Assembly (NCBI RefSeq): GCF_009469605.1
Contig: NZ_SSXU01000015.1
Span: 41,339 to 105,338, forward strand
Length of the DNA stretch: 64,000 nt
DNA from: Zoogloea sp. 1C4
GTDB taxonomy: Bacteria; Pseudomonadota; Gammaproteobacteria; Burkholderiales; Rhodocyclaceae
Reading direction: 5' to 3'
In this document: one piece after another, positions 48,923 through 58,234 of the stretch
Numbering within the stretch: position 1 is the stretch's first letter
Layout: every line of letters starts with the position of its first letter
Position numbers and translations under genes: made by a program
The notes under the pieces: generated by a model
What the model was told of the DNA's origin: nothing
Databases searched by the model: none
What the model saw: only the letters and a program-made list of their open reading frames with translations

Positions 48923-50677
48923 ATGATCGTCCGCCCCCGCCCGCGCATGCGGGAGCTCTTCTTCATCTGGAAGGGCTCCATCATCCCGCTGATCCTGCCC
49001 CAGGTGCTGTTCGTCACCGTGGTCGCCGCGATGGTCACCGGCGCCGCCGAATTCCTCGGCCCGCGCTTTCCGGATTTCGCCACCGGCCCGTTCACCTTCC
49101 TGGGCCTGTCCCTGTCGCTGTTCCTGGGTTTTCGCAACAACGCCTGCTACGACCGCTGGTGGGAAGCCCGCAAGCACTACGGCAACCTGCTGGTGGTGAT
49201 GCGCTGCCTTGCCCGCGACAGCGCGCTGCTGGTCACTGACGACGCCGGCCGTGAGGAGCGCCAGACCCTGCTGCGCCTCGCCACCGCCTTCATCCTCGCC
49301 CTCACCGCCCGCCTGCGCGACCGCCCCATCGCCGCGGCGGCCGCGCCCCAGCTCACGGCCGCCGAGCACGCCGCCGTGGCCACCAGCCACAACGTGCCCG
49401 ATGCGATCCTGCGCCTGATGACTGCCCTGCTGTGCGACGCCCGCCAGGCCGGCCGGCTCGATTCGGTCACCTACTGCGCGCTGGCCGAGCACATCAACCA
49501 GCTCACCGCCATCCAGGGCGCCTGCGAGCGCATCCGCCACACCGCGCTGCCCTTCGCCTACACCCTGCTGCTGCACCGCACGGCGCACATCTTCTGTTTC
49601 CTGCTGCCCTTCGGCGTGGTGCATTCGCTGGGTTACGCCACCCCGCTGCTCACCGCCCTGGTGGCTTACACCTTCTTCGGGCTGGACGCCCTCGGCGACG
49701 AACTGGAAGAGCCCTTCGGCACCGCCCAGAACGACCTCCCCCTCGACGCCATCACCCGCACCATCGAGATCGACCTGGCCAGACGGCTTCGTGCTGATGT
49801 AAGCTTCATGCGCGATGCATCCGGCAGCGGGAACCAAAGCCCGCCACCGACGCTCCGATCTGATCCCGACCAATCAACCCGAACCGCCATGCTCCGACAT
49901 CCAGCCCGCTCCGCACTCGGCGCCCTCGCCCTGGCCGCCAGCCTCCCCGCCCTTGCCACCGACCGGATCGATCACCAGACCGAATCCGCCGTCCCCCACG
50001 TCCGCAACCTCTATGGTTTCGGCGTGGGCGTCATGCCGGCCACGTCCGGCTCCGACCAGCTGCGCACCCGGGTGCTGCCCATCATCCAGGCCAGCTATGG
50101 CGACCGCTTCTACATCAACGCCCTGCGCGCCGGCGTGTGGCTGCTCGATTCCGACGACAAGCGCCTGCGCTTCGGGCTGTCGGCCGACGCACGTTTCGGC
50201 TGGAAAGCCGAAGACGGCCGCCGCACCAAGGGCATGGAAGACCGGGATTTCGCCGTCGACGTGGGTCCGACCCTGCGCTGGCAGACCGACTACGGCACCC
50301 TCAACGCCCAGTGGGGCTTCGACGCCACCTCGGCGAGCAATGGACAGAACGTCCAGCTGCAGTTCGTGCGGGCCCTCGTCCGCGGGCAGGGGCTGCGCGT
50401 GAATGGCCTGGTGGGCGCCACCTGGAACAACCGCAAGATGAACCACTACTACTTCGGCGTCGCCCCCGCCGAAGCCACCCCCGACCGCCCCGCCTACACC
50501 GCCAGCTCGGGCACCCAGCTCCAGGCCGGCGTCAATGGCGCCTGGAGCACGGGCGGCAACGGCTCGGTGCTGTTCAGGCTGACGATCACCCGCCTCGGCG
50601 GCGCCCAGGCCGACAGCCCCATCGTCGAAACGCGCATCCAGCCTCTCGCCTACGCGGGCTACGGCTGGAACTTCTAG
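48923..50677 (+). CDS. Bestrophin-like channel read in frame with a MipA/OmpV outer-membrane protein
   Basis: One 584-residue frame encodes two families. Residues 1-~300 are a bestrophin/YneE-type anion channel (FLGFRNNACYDRWWEARKHY; YTFFGLDALGDELEEPFG). After about 25 low-complexity residues, Met323 (ATG 49889) starts MLRHPARSALGALALAASLP, a signal peptide, then a MipA/OmpV-like barrel ending YAGYGWNF. Such proteins normally come from separate genes. Either the bestrophin stop has been lost, or an indel (real or from assembly) opened the frame. I expect 48923-~49885 and 49889-50677 to act as two proteins. Confidence 0.7.
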   Translation: MIVRPRPRMRELFFIWKGSIIPLILPQVLFVTVVAAMVTGAAEFLGPRFPDFATGPFTFLGLSLSLFLGFRNNACYDRWWEARKHYGNLLVVMRCLARDSALLVTDDAGREERQTLLRLATAFILALTARLRDRPIAAAAAPQLTAAEHAAVATSHNVPDAILRLMTALLCDARQAGRLDSVTYCALAEHINQLTAIQGACERIRHTALPFAYTLLLHRTAHIFCFLLPFGVVHSLGYATPLLTALVAYTFFGLDALGDELEEPFGTAQNDLPLDAITRTIEIDLARRLRADVSFMRDASGSGNQSPPPTLRSDPDQSTRTAMLRHPARSALGALALAASLPALATDRIDHQTESAVPHVRNLYGFGVGVMPATSGSDQLRTRVLPIIQASYGDRFYINALRAGVWLLDSDDKRLRFGLSADARFGWKAEDGRRTKGMEDRDFAVDVGPTLRWQTDYGTLNAQWGFDATSASNGQNVQLQFVRALVRGQGLRVNGLVGATWNNRKMNHYYFGVAPAEATPDRPAYTASSGTQLQAGVNGAWSTGGNGSVLFRLTITRLGGAQADSPIVETRIQPLAYAGYGWNF

Positions 50678-50770
50678 CCCCACCCACCGGGGGATGCCGG
50701 CCCGCCGAGCGCGGGTGGCAGCCCCACACAGCCTCGACGCGACTTCCCGGCGCCACACCACCCCCAAGTT

Positions 50771-50804
50771 GGGTGACAAGCCCCACCCCTGGGGCTTATC
50801 ACCC
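50771..50804. repeat. 15-bp inverted repeat upstream of the PEP-CTERM gene
   Basis: Arms 50771-50785 and 50790-50804 (GGGTGA...CCCCA / TGGGG...TCACCC) pair with one mismatch around a CCCC loop. It has no T-run on the plus strand, so it is a poor terminator for the MipA gene. It lies 77 bases upstream of the sigma-54 promoter, where an enhancer-binding protein could act. Confidence 0.6.
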
Positions 50805-50880
50805 GACGCACTGCTCACCACCTCCCCAGCCAGAACAAAAAACCCTTCCCGGCCAAGGCCTTGCCAAAGCCATCCAATTT

Positions 50881-50896
50881 CGGCACGGCACTTGCA
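50881..50896 (+). promoter_or_regulatory. Sigma-54 promoter of the PEP-CTERM gene
   Basis: CGGCACG-N4-TTGCA differs from the RpoN consensus TGGCACG-N4-TTGCA only at the first base, with GG and GC at the required 10-base spacing. It ends 54 bases before the ATG. PEP-CTERM genes of floc-forming Rhodocyclales are known to depend on RpoN with PrsK/PrsR, which supports the call. Confidence 0.85.
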
Positions 50897-50950
50897 AAAG
50901 ATTCGGGGGCTTTGCGCCAACGACACAACAAAGAGGGAGGGGTCATCACC

Positions 50951-51811
50951 ATGAACTTTCAGTTCACGCCAGCACGTATCGCCATCAGTCTTCTCGCCGC
51001 CGCGCTCGCCCCGGCCAGCCACGCAGCGTCGATCACCCTCGACAGCACCAGCTGGGCGGAAACCGGCACCAGCGGCCTGATCACCGGCGACGGCACCGTC
51101 ACCACCTCGCCCACCGGCAACGCGCAGTTCGGCTACGTGAGCACCTTCGGCGGGGTATCCGGCGTCTCGCCGCTGCTCCTCAAGACCGACGGCAAAGGCA
51201 ACGAGGCGGCCAACAACGGCTCGACGGTCCGCTCCAGCGCCTTCAGCGCAGCCACCAGCGACACCCTGTCGCTACTGTTCAACTACGTCTCCACCGACGG
51301 CCGGGGCTACGACGACTACGCCTGGGCCCGGCTGGTGAATGCGGCCTCCGGCAGCACCGCCGCGTGGCTGTTCACCGCCCGCAGCACCAACTCGGCACGG
51401 GGCAACGTGGTGCCCGGCGACGTGCTCAAGCGCCAGCAGGACAACAGCCTGCCCGACAAGCTCGACGCCGTGCTCAACAACGGCGCATCGATCGGCTTTG
51501 ACGTGGCAAGCACCGTGTGGGACCCCCTCGGCACCTCCAGCGGCTTCTGCTGGGATGCGGCGAACACCTGCGGCCCGTCGGGCTGGATTCACGCCGACTA
51601 CACCTTCTCCGCCACGGGTGACTTCTATCTGGAGTTCGGCGTCGTCAACTGGGGCGACGAAGCCTTCGACTCGGCGCTCGCCTTCGATTTCACGGGGCTG
51701 ACCCGCGCCAGCTTCCCCGACGCCACCAGCACCGGCACCGTACCGGAGCCCACCACCGCGGCGCTCGCGCTCCTGGGGCTCGGGCTGCTGGCCCGACGCC
51801 GCCGGGGCTGA
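50951..51811 (+). CDS. PEP-CTERM sorting-domain exported protein
   Basis: A 286-residue protein with a signal peptide (IAISLLAAALAPASHAA), a beta-rich Ser/Thr/Gly-rich middle with a Cys pair (FCWDAANTCG), and a C-terminal VPEPTTAALALLGLGLL plus ARRRRG, the exosortase recognition signal. It would be cleaved and released or anchored outside the cell, and in Zoogloea relatives such proteins promote flocculation. A strong GAGGGAGGGG ribosome site and a sigma-54 promoter precede it. The exosortase itself is not in this window. Confidence 0.92.
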   Translation: MNFQFTPARIAISLLAAALAPASHAASITLDSTSWAETGTSGLITGDGTVTTSPTGNAQFGYVSTFGGVSGVSPLLLKTDGKGNEAANNGSTVRSSAFSAATSDTLSLLFNYVSTDGRGYDDYAWARLVNAASGSTAAWLFTARSTNSARGNVVPGDVLKRQQDNSLPDKLDAVLNNGASIGFDVASTVWDPLGTSSGFCWDAANTCGPSGWIHADYTFSATGDFYLEFGVVNWGDEAFDSALAFDFTGLTRASFPDATSTGTVPEPTTAALALLGLGLLARRRRG

Positions 51812-51848
51812 TCCTCAGCCCTCGGGCGTGACGCCCCCACCATGGGCC

Positions 51849-52238
51849 TCACGCCTGCTTCGCCCACGGCCCGTAGGCGCAAAAGCCCGGCCGCGGCCCC
51901 ACCTGCGGGTGCTTGCGGCAGGTGTCGGGGCGCTGCTCATACACCGTGTAGCGCCGCGTCACGGCATCGAGGAACAGACAGTCGCCACTGGCCCGACGGG
52001 CCAGGGTGAAGATGCTGTTGCGGACATTGAAATGCCCCACCAGCCCGGCCTTGGTCAGGCGCCGGGCGATCTGCTTGGGCGCCTCGTGCTCGGTCTCGAA
52101 GGCGTCCACCACCTCCAGGCGCACCTCCACCGACATCGTGCAGCGATTGGCCGCGCAGTCGTTGCACAAGCCGCTGCGATAGCGGGTCCAGGTGTCGAGA
52201 CGGTCCACGTCCACGTTGAAGAAACCGGTGGCTGCCAT
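51849..52238 (-). CDS. YkgJ-type cysteine-cluster protein, degraded copy
   Basis: A 129-residue protein nearly identical to the product at 60183-60590. It keeps CNDCAAN but has Arg where the paralogue has the first Cys of CC, and Tyr where the paralogue has Cys in RRCTVYE. Six residues (LADLVR region) are missing. YkgJ proteins are thought to bind zinc or an Fe-S cluster through these Cys. With two ligands gone this copy may be losing function. No stop interrupts it. Confidence 0.75.
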   Translation of the reverse strand: MAATGFFNVDVDRLDTWTRYRSGLCNDCAANRCTMSVEVRLEVVDAFETEHEAPKQIARRLTKAGLVGHFNVRNSIFTLARRASGDCLFLDAVTRRYTVYEQRPDTCRKHPQVGPRPGFCAYGPWAKQA

Positions 52239-52255
52239 TCAGATTTGCTCCAGAC
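51849..52255. repeat. Left copy of a ~400-bp direct duplication
   Basis: The whole YkgJ-like gene plus leader bases (TCAGAT...CTCCAGAC) recurs at 60183-60607 in the same orientation. The two copies enclose the PEP-adjacent TpsA/TpsB cassette. Confidence 0.75.
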
Positions 52256-52526
52256 ATCAGGACGTCCGCGCCCACCACCGGGGCGGACGCGGGGGGCAAA
52301 AGGACAGGGCCCGCAGGCCATGGCAGCAATCCGACGGCCCTCACCACCACCTTCGCGCCGCCCAGAATGAGCAAATTTGATGTTTTTATCAAAAAAATCA
52401 ATTTAGCCATAAAGACCGGACCTGTCGTGTCGTAATCGCCTCTTTGCCATAACCATTGCGCGCCTGGAATCAAGGCCACACTCCCGCCCCCCGGCGCGCG
52501 CACATTTGGTCGAGGATGAACCCAAC

Positions 52527-55500
52527 ATGCGACGAGCGTCCCTGAATCACACCTACCGCCTGGTCTGGAACGACCGCACCAACGCCTTTGTGGCAGTTGC
52601 CGAGACGACCCGGGCCCGGGGCAAGATGTCCCGCGCGGGCCGTGCGCTGCTGATCACCCTCGGGGTGGTCGCGGCCAGCGCGGCAGGCGCCACCAACCTG
52701 CCCACGGGCGGACAGATCGTGGCGGGCGCCGGCACCATCAGCCAGAGCGGCAACACCCTCACCATCACCCAGAACACCGCGAAGCTCGCCACCGACTGGC
52801 AGAGTTTCAGCATCGGCCAGGGCAGCCGCGTTAACTTCGTCCAGCCCTCGGCCAGCGCCGTGGCCCTCAACCGGGTGCTCGGCTCCGACCCGTCGGTGAT
52901 CCAGGGCGCGCTGTCGGCCAACGGCCAGGTGTTCCTGCTCAACCCCAACGGCGTGCTGTTCACCCCCACCGCCCAGGTCAACGTGGGCGGCCTCGTGGCC
53001 TCCACGCTCGGGATGAGCAACAAGGACTTCCTTGAAGGCAACTACCGCCTGGAGGGCGCCAGCAGCAACGCCGTCATCAACCAGGGCAACATCACCGCGG
53101 CCAACGGCGGCAGCATCGCCCTCATCGCCGCCCGGGTCATCAACGACGGCGGCCTCACCGCCACCGGCGGCAACGTGCTGCTGGGCGCCGGCAATGCAGT
53201 GACCCTCGACCTCGGCGGCCCGGTGAAGCTGCAGATCACCCAGGGCGCGATCGACGCGCTGGTCGAGAACGGCGGCGCCATCCGCGCCGACGGCGGCCTC
53301 GTCTATCTCACCACCAGGGCGGCCAACGCCCTGACCAGCGCCGTCATCAACAACACCGGGGTGATCGAAGCCCAGACCCTCGCCACCGGCGAGAAAGGCG
53401 AGATCCGCCTGATCGCCGACATGCAGTACGGCACCCTCAACGCCGGCGGCACGCTGGACTCCCGCGCGCCCAATGGCGGCGACGGCGGCTTCATCGAGAC
53501 CTCGGCGGCCACCGTCAATACCCTGTCGGGCCTGAACGTCATGGCCGGCGCGGCCAGCGGCACCGGTGGCACCTGGCTGATCGACCCGTACGATTACACC
53601 ATCAACTCGACCGCAGCCAGCACCATCGGCACCTCCCTGAGCGGCGGCACCAGCGTCACCGTGACCACTCAGAGCAGTAACGCAAGCTACGGCGCCACCG
53701 GAGCCGGCACGGGCGACATCACCGTTGCCAGCGCCATCACCAAGACCGGCTCCGGCACCGCCACCCTCACGCTGCAGGCCGACCACAGCATCATCCTCAA
53801 CAACAACATCACCGCCACCGGCGGGGCGCTGAACATCAACCTGAGCGCCGCCAACGGCGCCGCGGTCACCACCGGCGGCGTCAACATCAATGGCAACCTC
53901 GACTCGAACGGCGGCTGGATCCGGATCGGCGGCGCCGGCGGCAGCCTGACCACCGCCCAGTCGTACGGCACCGGCTACGCCCTCAACCTCGACAGCAGCA
54001 ACCCGGCCGTCCTGATCGGCACCAGCAAGAGCATCCTGTCCCGCGGTGGCGACATCACCATCAACGGCCGCTCCAACGCCACCACCGCCAGCTACGACGG
54101 CACCAAGGGCGGGGTGTACGTGAAGTCCGGCGCCACCGTCGACTCGGGCGGCGGCAGCATCTACATGAGCGGCGTCAGCACCGGCGACGCCAAGGAATTC
54201 GGTTTCGGCGTGGAGGCCAACTCCGGCACCGTCACCACCTTCAAGACATCCCAGACCACCGGCAACATCCGCGTCGACGCCCAGAACACCATCGACCCGC
54301 TGGGCGCCCTGGGCCTCGTGAACAACGGCAACCAGGCCCGCGTCCAGTTCATCGGCCCCTCCGTTGCCAACCTGCTGTTCCTGATCAACGGCTCCAGCAA
54401 GCTCGCCACCTTCACCATCCACCCGCCCTGCGGCTCGTCCTACCCCAACTGCGGCACGCTGGTGATCCCCGGCGGCAACGAGAGCTACACCAACGCCGGC
54501 TACCAGGTCGTCAACATGTCGACCGTGCCCCTCTACATCTTCACCAGCAGCGGCACCAAGGAATACGACGGCACCACCGCCGCCACCGGCCTCACCCTGA
54601 GTTCGCTCGGCGGCCCGGTCGGTTTTGGCACCGGCGACCTGGGCGCTCTCGACTTCGTCACCGCCAGCAAGAACGTCGGCAGCTACCCGTCGGTCAGCCC
54701 CACCGCCAGCAATCCGCTCAACTACAGCTCGGGTGGCACCACCTACGCGGTCGGCTACTTCAGCAACGGCAGCTACAGCATCACCCCCAAGCCCCTGAGC
54801 GCCGTCATCAGCAACAAAGTCTATGACGGCACCAACACCGCTTCCGTCTCGGCGAGCGGCGTCGTCGGCGGCGACAATCTGGTGTTCGGCTACACCGCCG
54901 GCACCTTCGCCGGCACCAGTGTCGGCACCTGGAGCGTCAACGTCTCGGGCATCACCCTCGGCGGCACCGACGCCGGCAACTACAGCCTGTCGGGCAGCAC
55001 CTCCCTCACCGGCACCGCCAGCATCACCCAGCGGCCGGTCACGCTCACCGGCTCGCGCACCTACGACGCCACCAACACCGTCGCCTCGGGCATCTTCACG
55101 CTCGACAACGTCGTGAGCGGCGAAGACCTCGCCCTCAGCGGCAGCGGCACCGTGGCCGACAAGAACGTCGCCACCGGCAAGGCCGTCACCCTCGGCACCC
55201 TCGCCCTGGGCGACGGCAGCAACGGCACCGCCAGCAACTACACCCTGGCTAGCGGCACCGCCGACATCACCAAGGCCGCGCTGACGATCTCCGGCCTCGC
55301 CGCCAACAGCAAGACCTACGACGCCACGACTGCCGCCACGCTTACCGGCACCGCCGCGCTCCACGGCGTGCTCGGGAGCGATGTGGTCAGCCTCGGCGGT
55401 TCGGCCACCACCGGCAGCTTCGACACCAAGAACGTCGGCACCGGCAAGGCCGTCACCGCCAACCTTGCTGGCCTGTCCCTCGGCAGCACGGATGCCGGCA

Positions 55501-58145
55501 ACTACGAGATCACCGGCGTCACCTCGCCGCTCACCGCCGATATCACCAAGGCGGCCCTGACGATCTCCGGCCTCTCCGCCAACAGCAAGACCTACGACAC
55601 CACGACCGCCGCAACGCTCACCGGCACCGCCAGCCTCGACGGCGTGCTCGGGAGCGATGTGGTCAGCCTCGGCGGATCGGCCACCACCGGCAGCTTCGAT
55701 ACCAAGAACGTCGGCACCGGCAAGGCCGTCACCGCCAACCTGGGCGGTCTAAGCCTAGGCAGCACGGATGCCGGCAACTACGAGATCACCGGCGTCACCT
55801 CGCCGCTCACCGCCGCCATCACCAAGGCGGCCCTGACGATCTCCGGCCTCTCCGCCAACAACAAGACCTACGACGCCACGACCGCCGCAACGCTCACCGG
55901 CACCGCCAGCCTCGACGGCGTGCAGGGCAGCGACGCGGTGAGCCTCACCGGCTCGGCCACCACCGGCACCTTCGACACCAAGAACGTCGGCACCGGCAAG
56001 GCCGTCACCGCCAACCTAGCTGGCCTGTCCCTCGGCAGCACGGATGCCGGCAACTACGAGATCACCGGCGTCACCTCGCCGCTCATCGCCGACATCACCA
56101 AGGCGGCCCTGACGATCTCCGGCCTCTCCGCCAACAGCAAGGCCTACGACACCACGACCGCCGCAACGCTCACCGGCACCGCCAGCCTCGACGGCGTGCT
56201 CCTGACCGACGCGGTGAGCCTCACCGGCTCGGCCACCACCGGCACCTTCGACACCAAGAATGTCGGCACCGGCAAGGCCGTCACCGCCAACCTTGCTGGC
56301 CTGTCCCTCGGCAGCACGGATGCCGGCAACTACGAGATCACCGGCGTCACCTCGCCCCTCACCGCCAACATCACCAAGGCCGCGCTGACCATCTCCGGCC
56401 TCTCCGCCAACAGCAAGACCTACGACACCACCACCGCCGCCATCCTCACCGGCACCGCCAGCCTCGACGGAGTGCTGGGCGGCGACGCCGTCAGCCTCAC
56501 CGGATCAGCCACCACCGGCACCTTCGACACCAAGAACGTCGGCAGCGGCAAGGCCGTCACCGCCAACCTCGGCGGCCTGTCCCTCGGCAGCACGGATGCC
56601 GGCAACTACGAGATCACCGGCGTCACCTCGCCGCTCACCGCCGCCATCACCAAGGCGGCCCTGACGATCTCCGGCCTCTCCGCCAACAGCAAGACCTACG
56701 ACACCACGACCGCCGCAACGCTCACCGGCACCGCCAGCCTCGACGGCGTGCTCGGGAGCGATGTGGTCAGCCTCGGCGGATCGGCCACCACCGGCAGCTT
56801 CGATACCAAGAACGTCGGCACCGGCAAGGCCGTCACCGCCAACCTGGGCGGTCTAAGCCTAGGCAGCACGGATGCCGGCAACTACGAGATCACCGGCGTC
56901 ACCTCGCCGCTCACCGCCGCCATCACCAAGGCCGCGCTGACCATCTCCGGCCTGTCGGCAAACAGCAAGACCTACGACGCCACCACCGCCGCCACCCTCA
57001 GCGGCACCGCCGCGCTCCACGGCGTGCTGGGCAGCGATGTGGTCAGCCTCGGCGGTTCGGCCACCACCGGCAGCTTCGACACCAAGAACGTCGGCACCGG
57101 CAAGGCCGTCACCGCCAACCTCGGCGGCCTGTCCCTCGGCAGCACGGATGCTGGCAACTACGAGATCACCGACGTCACCGCGCCGCTCGCCGCCAACATC
57201 ACCCCGGCCCAGCTGACCCTGACGGCCGCAGCCACATCCCGCAGCTACGGCGCCGACAACCCGGCCTTCACCGGCACGGTCAGCGGCTTCGTGGGTGGCG
57301 AGACCCTGGCCAGCGCCACCACCGGCGGCCTCGCCTTCAGCACTGCCGCCAACGCGGCCAGCAATGCCGGCGGGCACGGGATCAGCGGCGGCGGCCTCAC
57401 CGCCAACAACGGCAACTACGTCTTCGTCCAGGCGCCCGGCAACGGCACCGCGCTGACCATCACCCCGGCCCCGCTCAGCGTCACCGCCAACAACGCCAGC
57501 AAGGACGCCAACGGCGTGCCGTACGCTGGCGGCAACGGGGTCGTGTTAAGTGGCTTCGTGAATGGCGAATCGGCCACGGTGCTTGGCGGCACGCTGGGCT
57601 ACGGCGGCAACAGCCAGGGCGCCACCAGCGCCGGTAGCTACACGATCACGCCCCAGGGCCTGACTGCCGGCAACTACGCCATCAGCTTCCGCGACGGCGT
57701 GCTGACGATCAACAACAGCCTGCCGTCCGACCCGCAGAAATACCTGCCCAAACCCGTGCAGGTGCAGCAGTTCCTGACCAACACCGCAGCCCTGCCGGCC
57801 GGCACGCCGCCGGTCGCCACGCCTGACAGCCTCAACTACGTGGCAGTCGGCAACGGCCCGACCGGTCAGGGCACGCCCGCCCTCGGCAGCAACGCCGTTC
57901 CGCCGGGCACGCCGAACACGGTGAACTACGTCTCCCTCGCCCCGACCACCGGTGGCCAGTCCGGCAACGGCACCACGGCCAGCGCTGGCGAAGCTCCGCG
58001 GGACAACCGCAGCGGCGGCGCATCGAACGGCCGCGCGGCGGATGACATCAACGTCAACAACTTCAGCGGCGGCACCTTCAAGCCCACCGACATCTTCGTC
58101 ATCAACGGCGGCGTGAACACCAACGGACTCAGCAGCCTGCAATAA
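52527..58145 (+). CDS. TpsA-type large secreted protein (haemagglutinin/adhesin-like) with YDG and MBG-like repeats
   Basis: An 1872-residue exoprotein. The N-terminus has an extended signal peptide region (HTYRLVWNDRTNAFVAVAE) and a hydrophobic core at 39-55. The TPS domain follows, with VIQGALSANGQVFLLNPNG ending in the NPNG(V)xF motif at 139-145. After a beta-helix-like region come three divergent YDG units (KEYDGTT, KVYDGTN, RTYDATN), seven 92-residue YDG repeats (residues 912-1555) and MBG-like units. The end (SLQ) has no anchor, so it is probably released or held by TpsB. GAGGA precedes ATG 52527. The upstream 52371-52420 stretch is strikingly AT-rich, a likely promoter area. Confidence 0.9.
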   Translation: MRRASLNHTYRLVWNDRTNAFVAVAETTRARGKMSRAGRALLITLGVVAASAAGATNLPTGGQIVAGAGTISQSGNTLTITQNTAKLATDWQSFSIGQGSRVNFVQPSASAVALNRVLGSDPSVIQGALSANGQVFLLNPNGVLFTPTAQVNVGGLVASTLGMSNKDFLEGNYRLEGASSNAVINQGNITAANGGSIALIAARVINDGGLTATGGNVLLGAGNAVTLDLGGPVKLQITQGAIDALVENGGAIRADGGLVYLTTRAANALTSAVINNTGVIEAQTLATGEKGEIRLIADMQYGTLNAGGTLDSRAPNGGDGGFIETSAATVNTLSGLNVMAGAASGTGGTWLIDPYDYTINSTAASTIGTSLSGGTSVTVTTQSSNASYGATGAGTGDITVASAITKTGSGTATLTLQADHSIILNNNITATGGALNINLSAANGAAVTTGGVNINGNLDSNGGWIRIGGAGGSLTTAQSYGTGYALNLDSSNPAVLIGTSKSILSRGGDITINGRSNATTASYDGTKGGVYVKSGATVDSGGGSIYMSGVSTGDAKEFGFGVEANSGTVTTFKTSQTTGNIRVDAQNTIDPLGALGLVNNGNQARVQFIGPSVANLLFLINGSSKLATFTIHPPCGSSYPNCGTLVIPGGNESYTNAGYQVVNMSTVPLYIFTSSGTKEYDGTTAATGLTLSSLGGPVGFGTGDLGALDFVTASKNVGSYPSVSPTASNPLNYSSGGTTYAVGYFSNGSYSITPKPLSAVISNKVYDGTNTASVSASGVVGGDNLVFGYTAGTFAGTSVGTWSVNVSGITLGGTDAGNYSLSGSTSLTGTASITQRPVTLTGSRTYDATNTVASGIFTLDNVVSGEDLALSGSGTVADKNVATGKAVTLGTLALGDGSNGTASNYTLASGTADITKAALTISGLAANSKTYDATTAATLTGTAALHGVLGSDVVSLGGSATTGSFDTKNVGTGKAVTANLAGLSLGSTDAGNYEITGVTSPLTADITKAALTISGLSANSKTYDTTTAATLTGTASLDGVLGSDVVSLGGSATTGSFDTKNVGTGKAVTANLGGLSLGSTDAGNYEITGVTSPLTAAITKAALTISGLSANNKTYDATTAATLTGTASLDGVQGSDAVSLTGSATTGTFDTKNVGTGKAVTANLAGLSLGSTDAGNYEITGVTSPLIADITKAALTISGLSANSKAYDTTTAATLTGTASLDGVLLTDAVSLTGSATTGTFDTKNVGTGKAVTANLAGLSLGSTDAGNYEITGVTSPLTANITKAALTISGLSANSKTYDTTTAAILTGTASLDGVLGGDAVSLTGSATTGTFDTKNVGSGKAVTANLGGLSLGSTDAGNYEITGVTSPLTAAITKAALTISGLSANSKTYDTTTAATLTGTASLDGVLGSDVVSLGGSATTGSFDTKNVGTGKAVTANLGGLSLGSTDAGNYEITGVTSPLTAAITKAALTISGLSANSKTYDATTAATLSGTAALHGVLGSDVVSLGGSATTGSFDTKNVGTGKAVTANLGGLSLGSTDAGNYEITDVTAPLAANITPAQLTLTAAATSRSYGADNPAFTGTVSGFVGGETLASATTGGLAFSTAANAASNAGGHGISGGGLTANNGNYVFVQAPGNGTALTITPAPLSVTANNASKDANGVPYAGGNGVVLSGFVNGESATVLGGTLGYGGNSQGATSAGSYTITPQGLTAGNYAISFRDGVLTINNSLPSDPQKYLPKPVQVQQFLTNTAALPAGTPPVATPDSLNYVAVGNGPTGQGTPALGSNAVPPGTPNTVNYVSLAPTTGGQSGNGTTASAGEAPRDNRSGGASNGRAADDINVNNFSGGTFKPTDIFVINGGVNTNGLSSLQ
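55260..57191 (+). repeat. Seven tandem 276-bp repeats in tpsA
   Basis: Units start at 55260, 55536, 55812, 56088, 56364, 56640 and 56916, each 276 bp (92 codons) with no length change. Each encodes ITKAALTISGL...KTYD...FDTKNVG...STDAGNYEIT. Units 2 and 6 appear identical at DNA level over about 280 bases, including rare CTA codons (GGTCTAAGCCTAGG) absent from the other units. Confidence 0.95.
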
Positions 58146-58234
58146 CGCGAGCCCCGCCCCGGACTGCTGCGCGCCGCAAGGCGCCAGCTGATCCGGGCCC
58201 GTCCATCACGCGCCACTGCAACCCCATTGATGCC

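Noticed and set aside
47219..49873. An 884-residue minus-strand frame across the GT-C and bestrophin genes
   Set aside because: Shadow of two well-supported plus-strand membrane proteins.
52470..55364. A 964-residue open frame on the minus strand opposite tpsA
   Set aside because: It is Gly/Ala/Val/Asp-rich with no family motif, and mirrors the third-position GC bias of the plus-strand gene, whose ESPR and TPS motifs are clear.
55260..57191. Regularly spaced repeats considered as a CRISPR or satellite array
   Set aside because: Units are 276 bp, contiguous without spacers, and keep one reading frame, so they are protein repeats.
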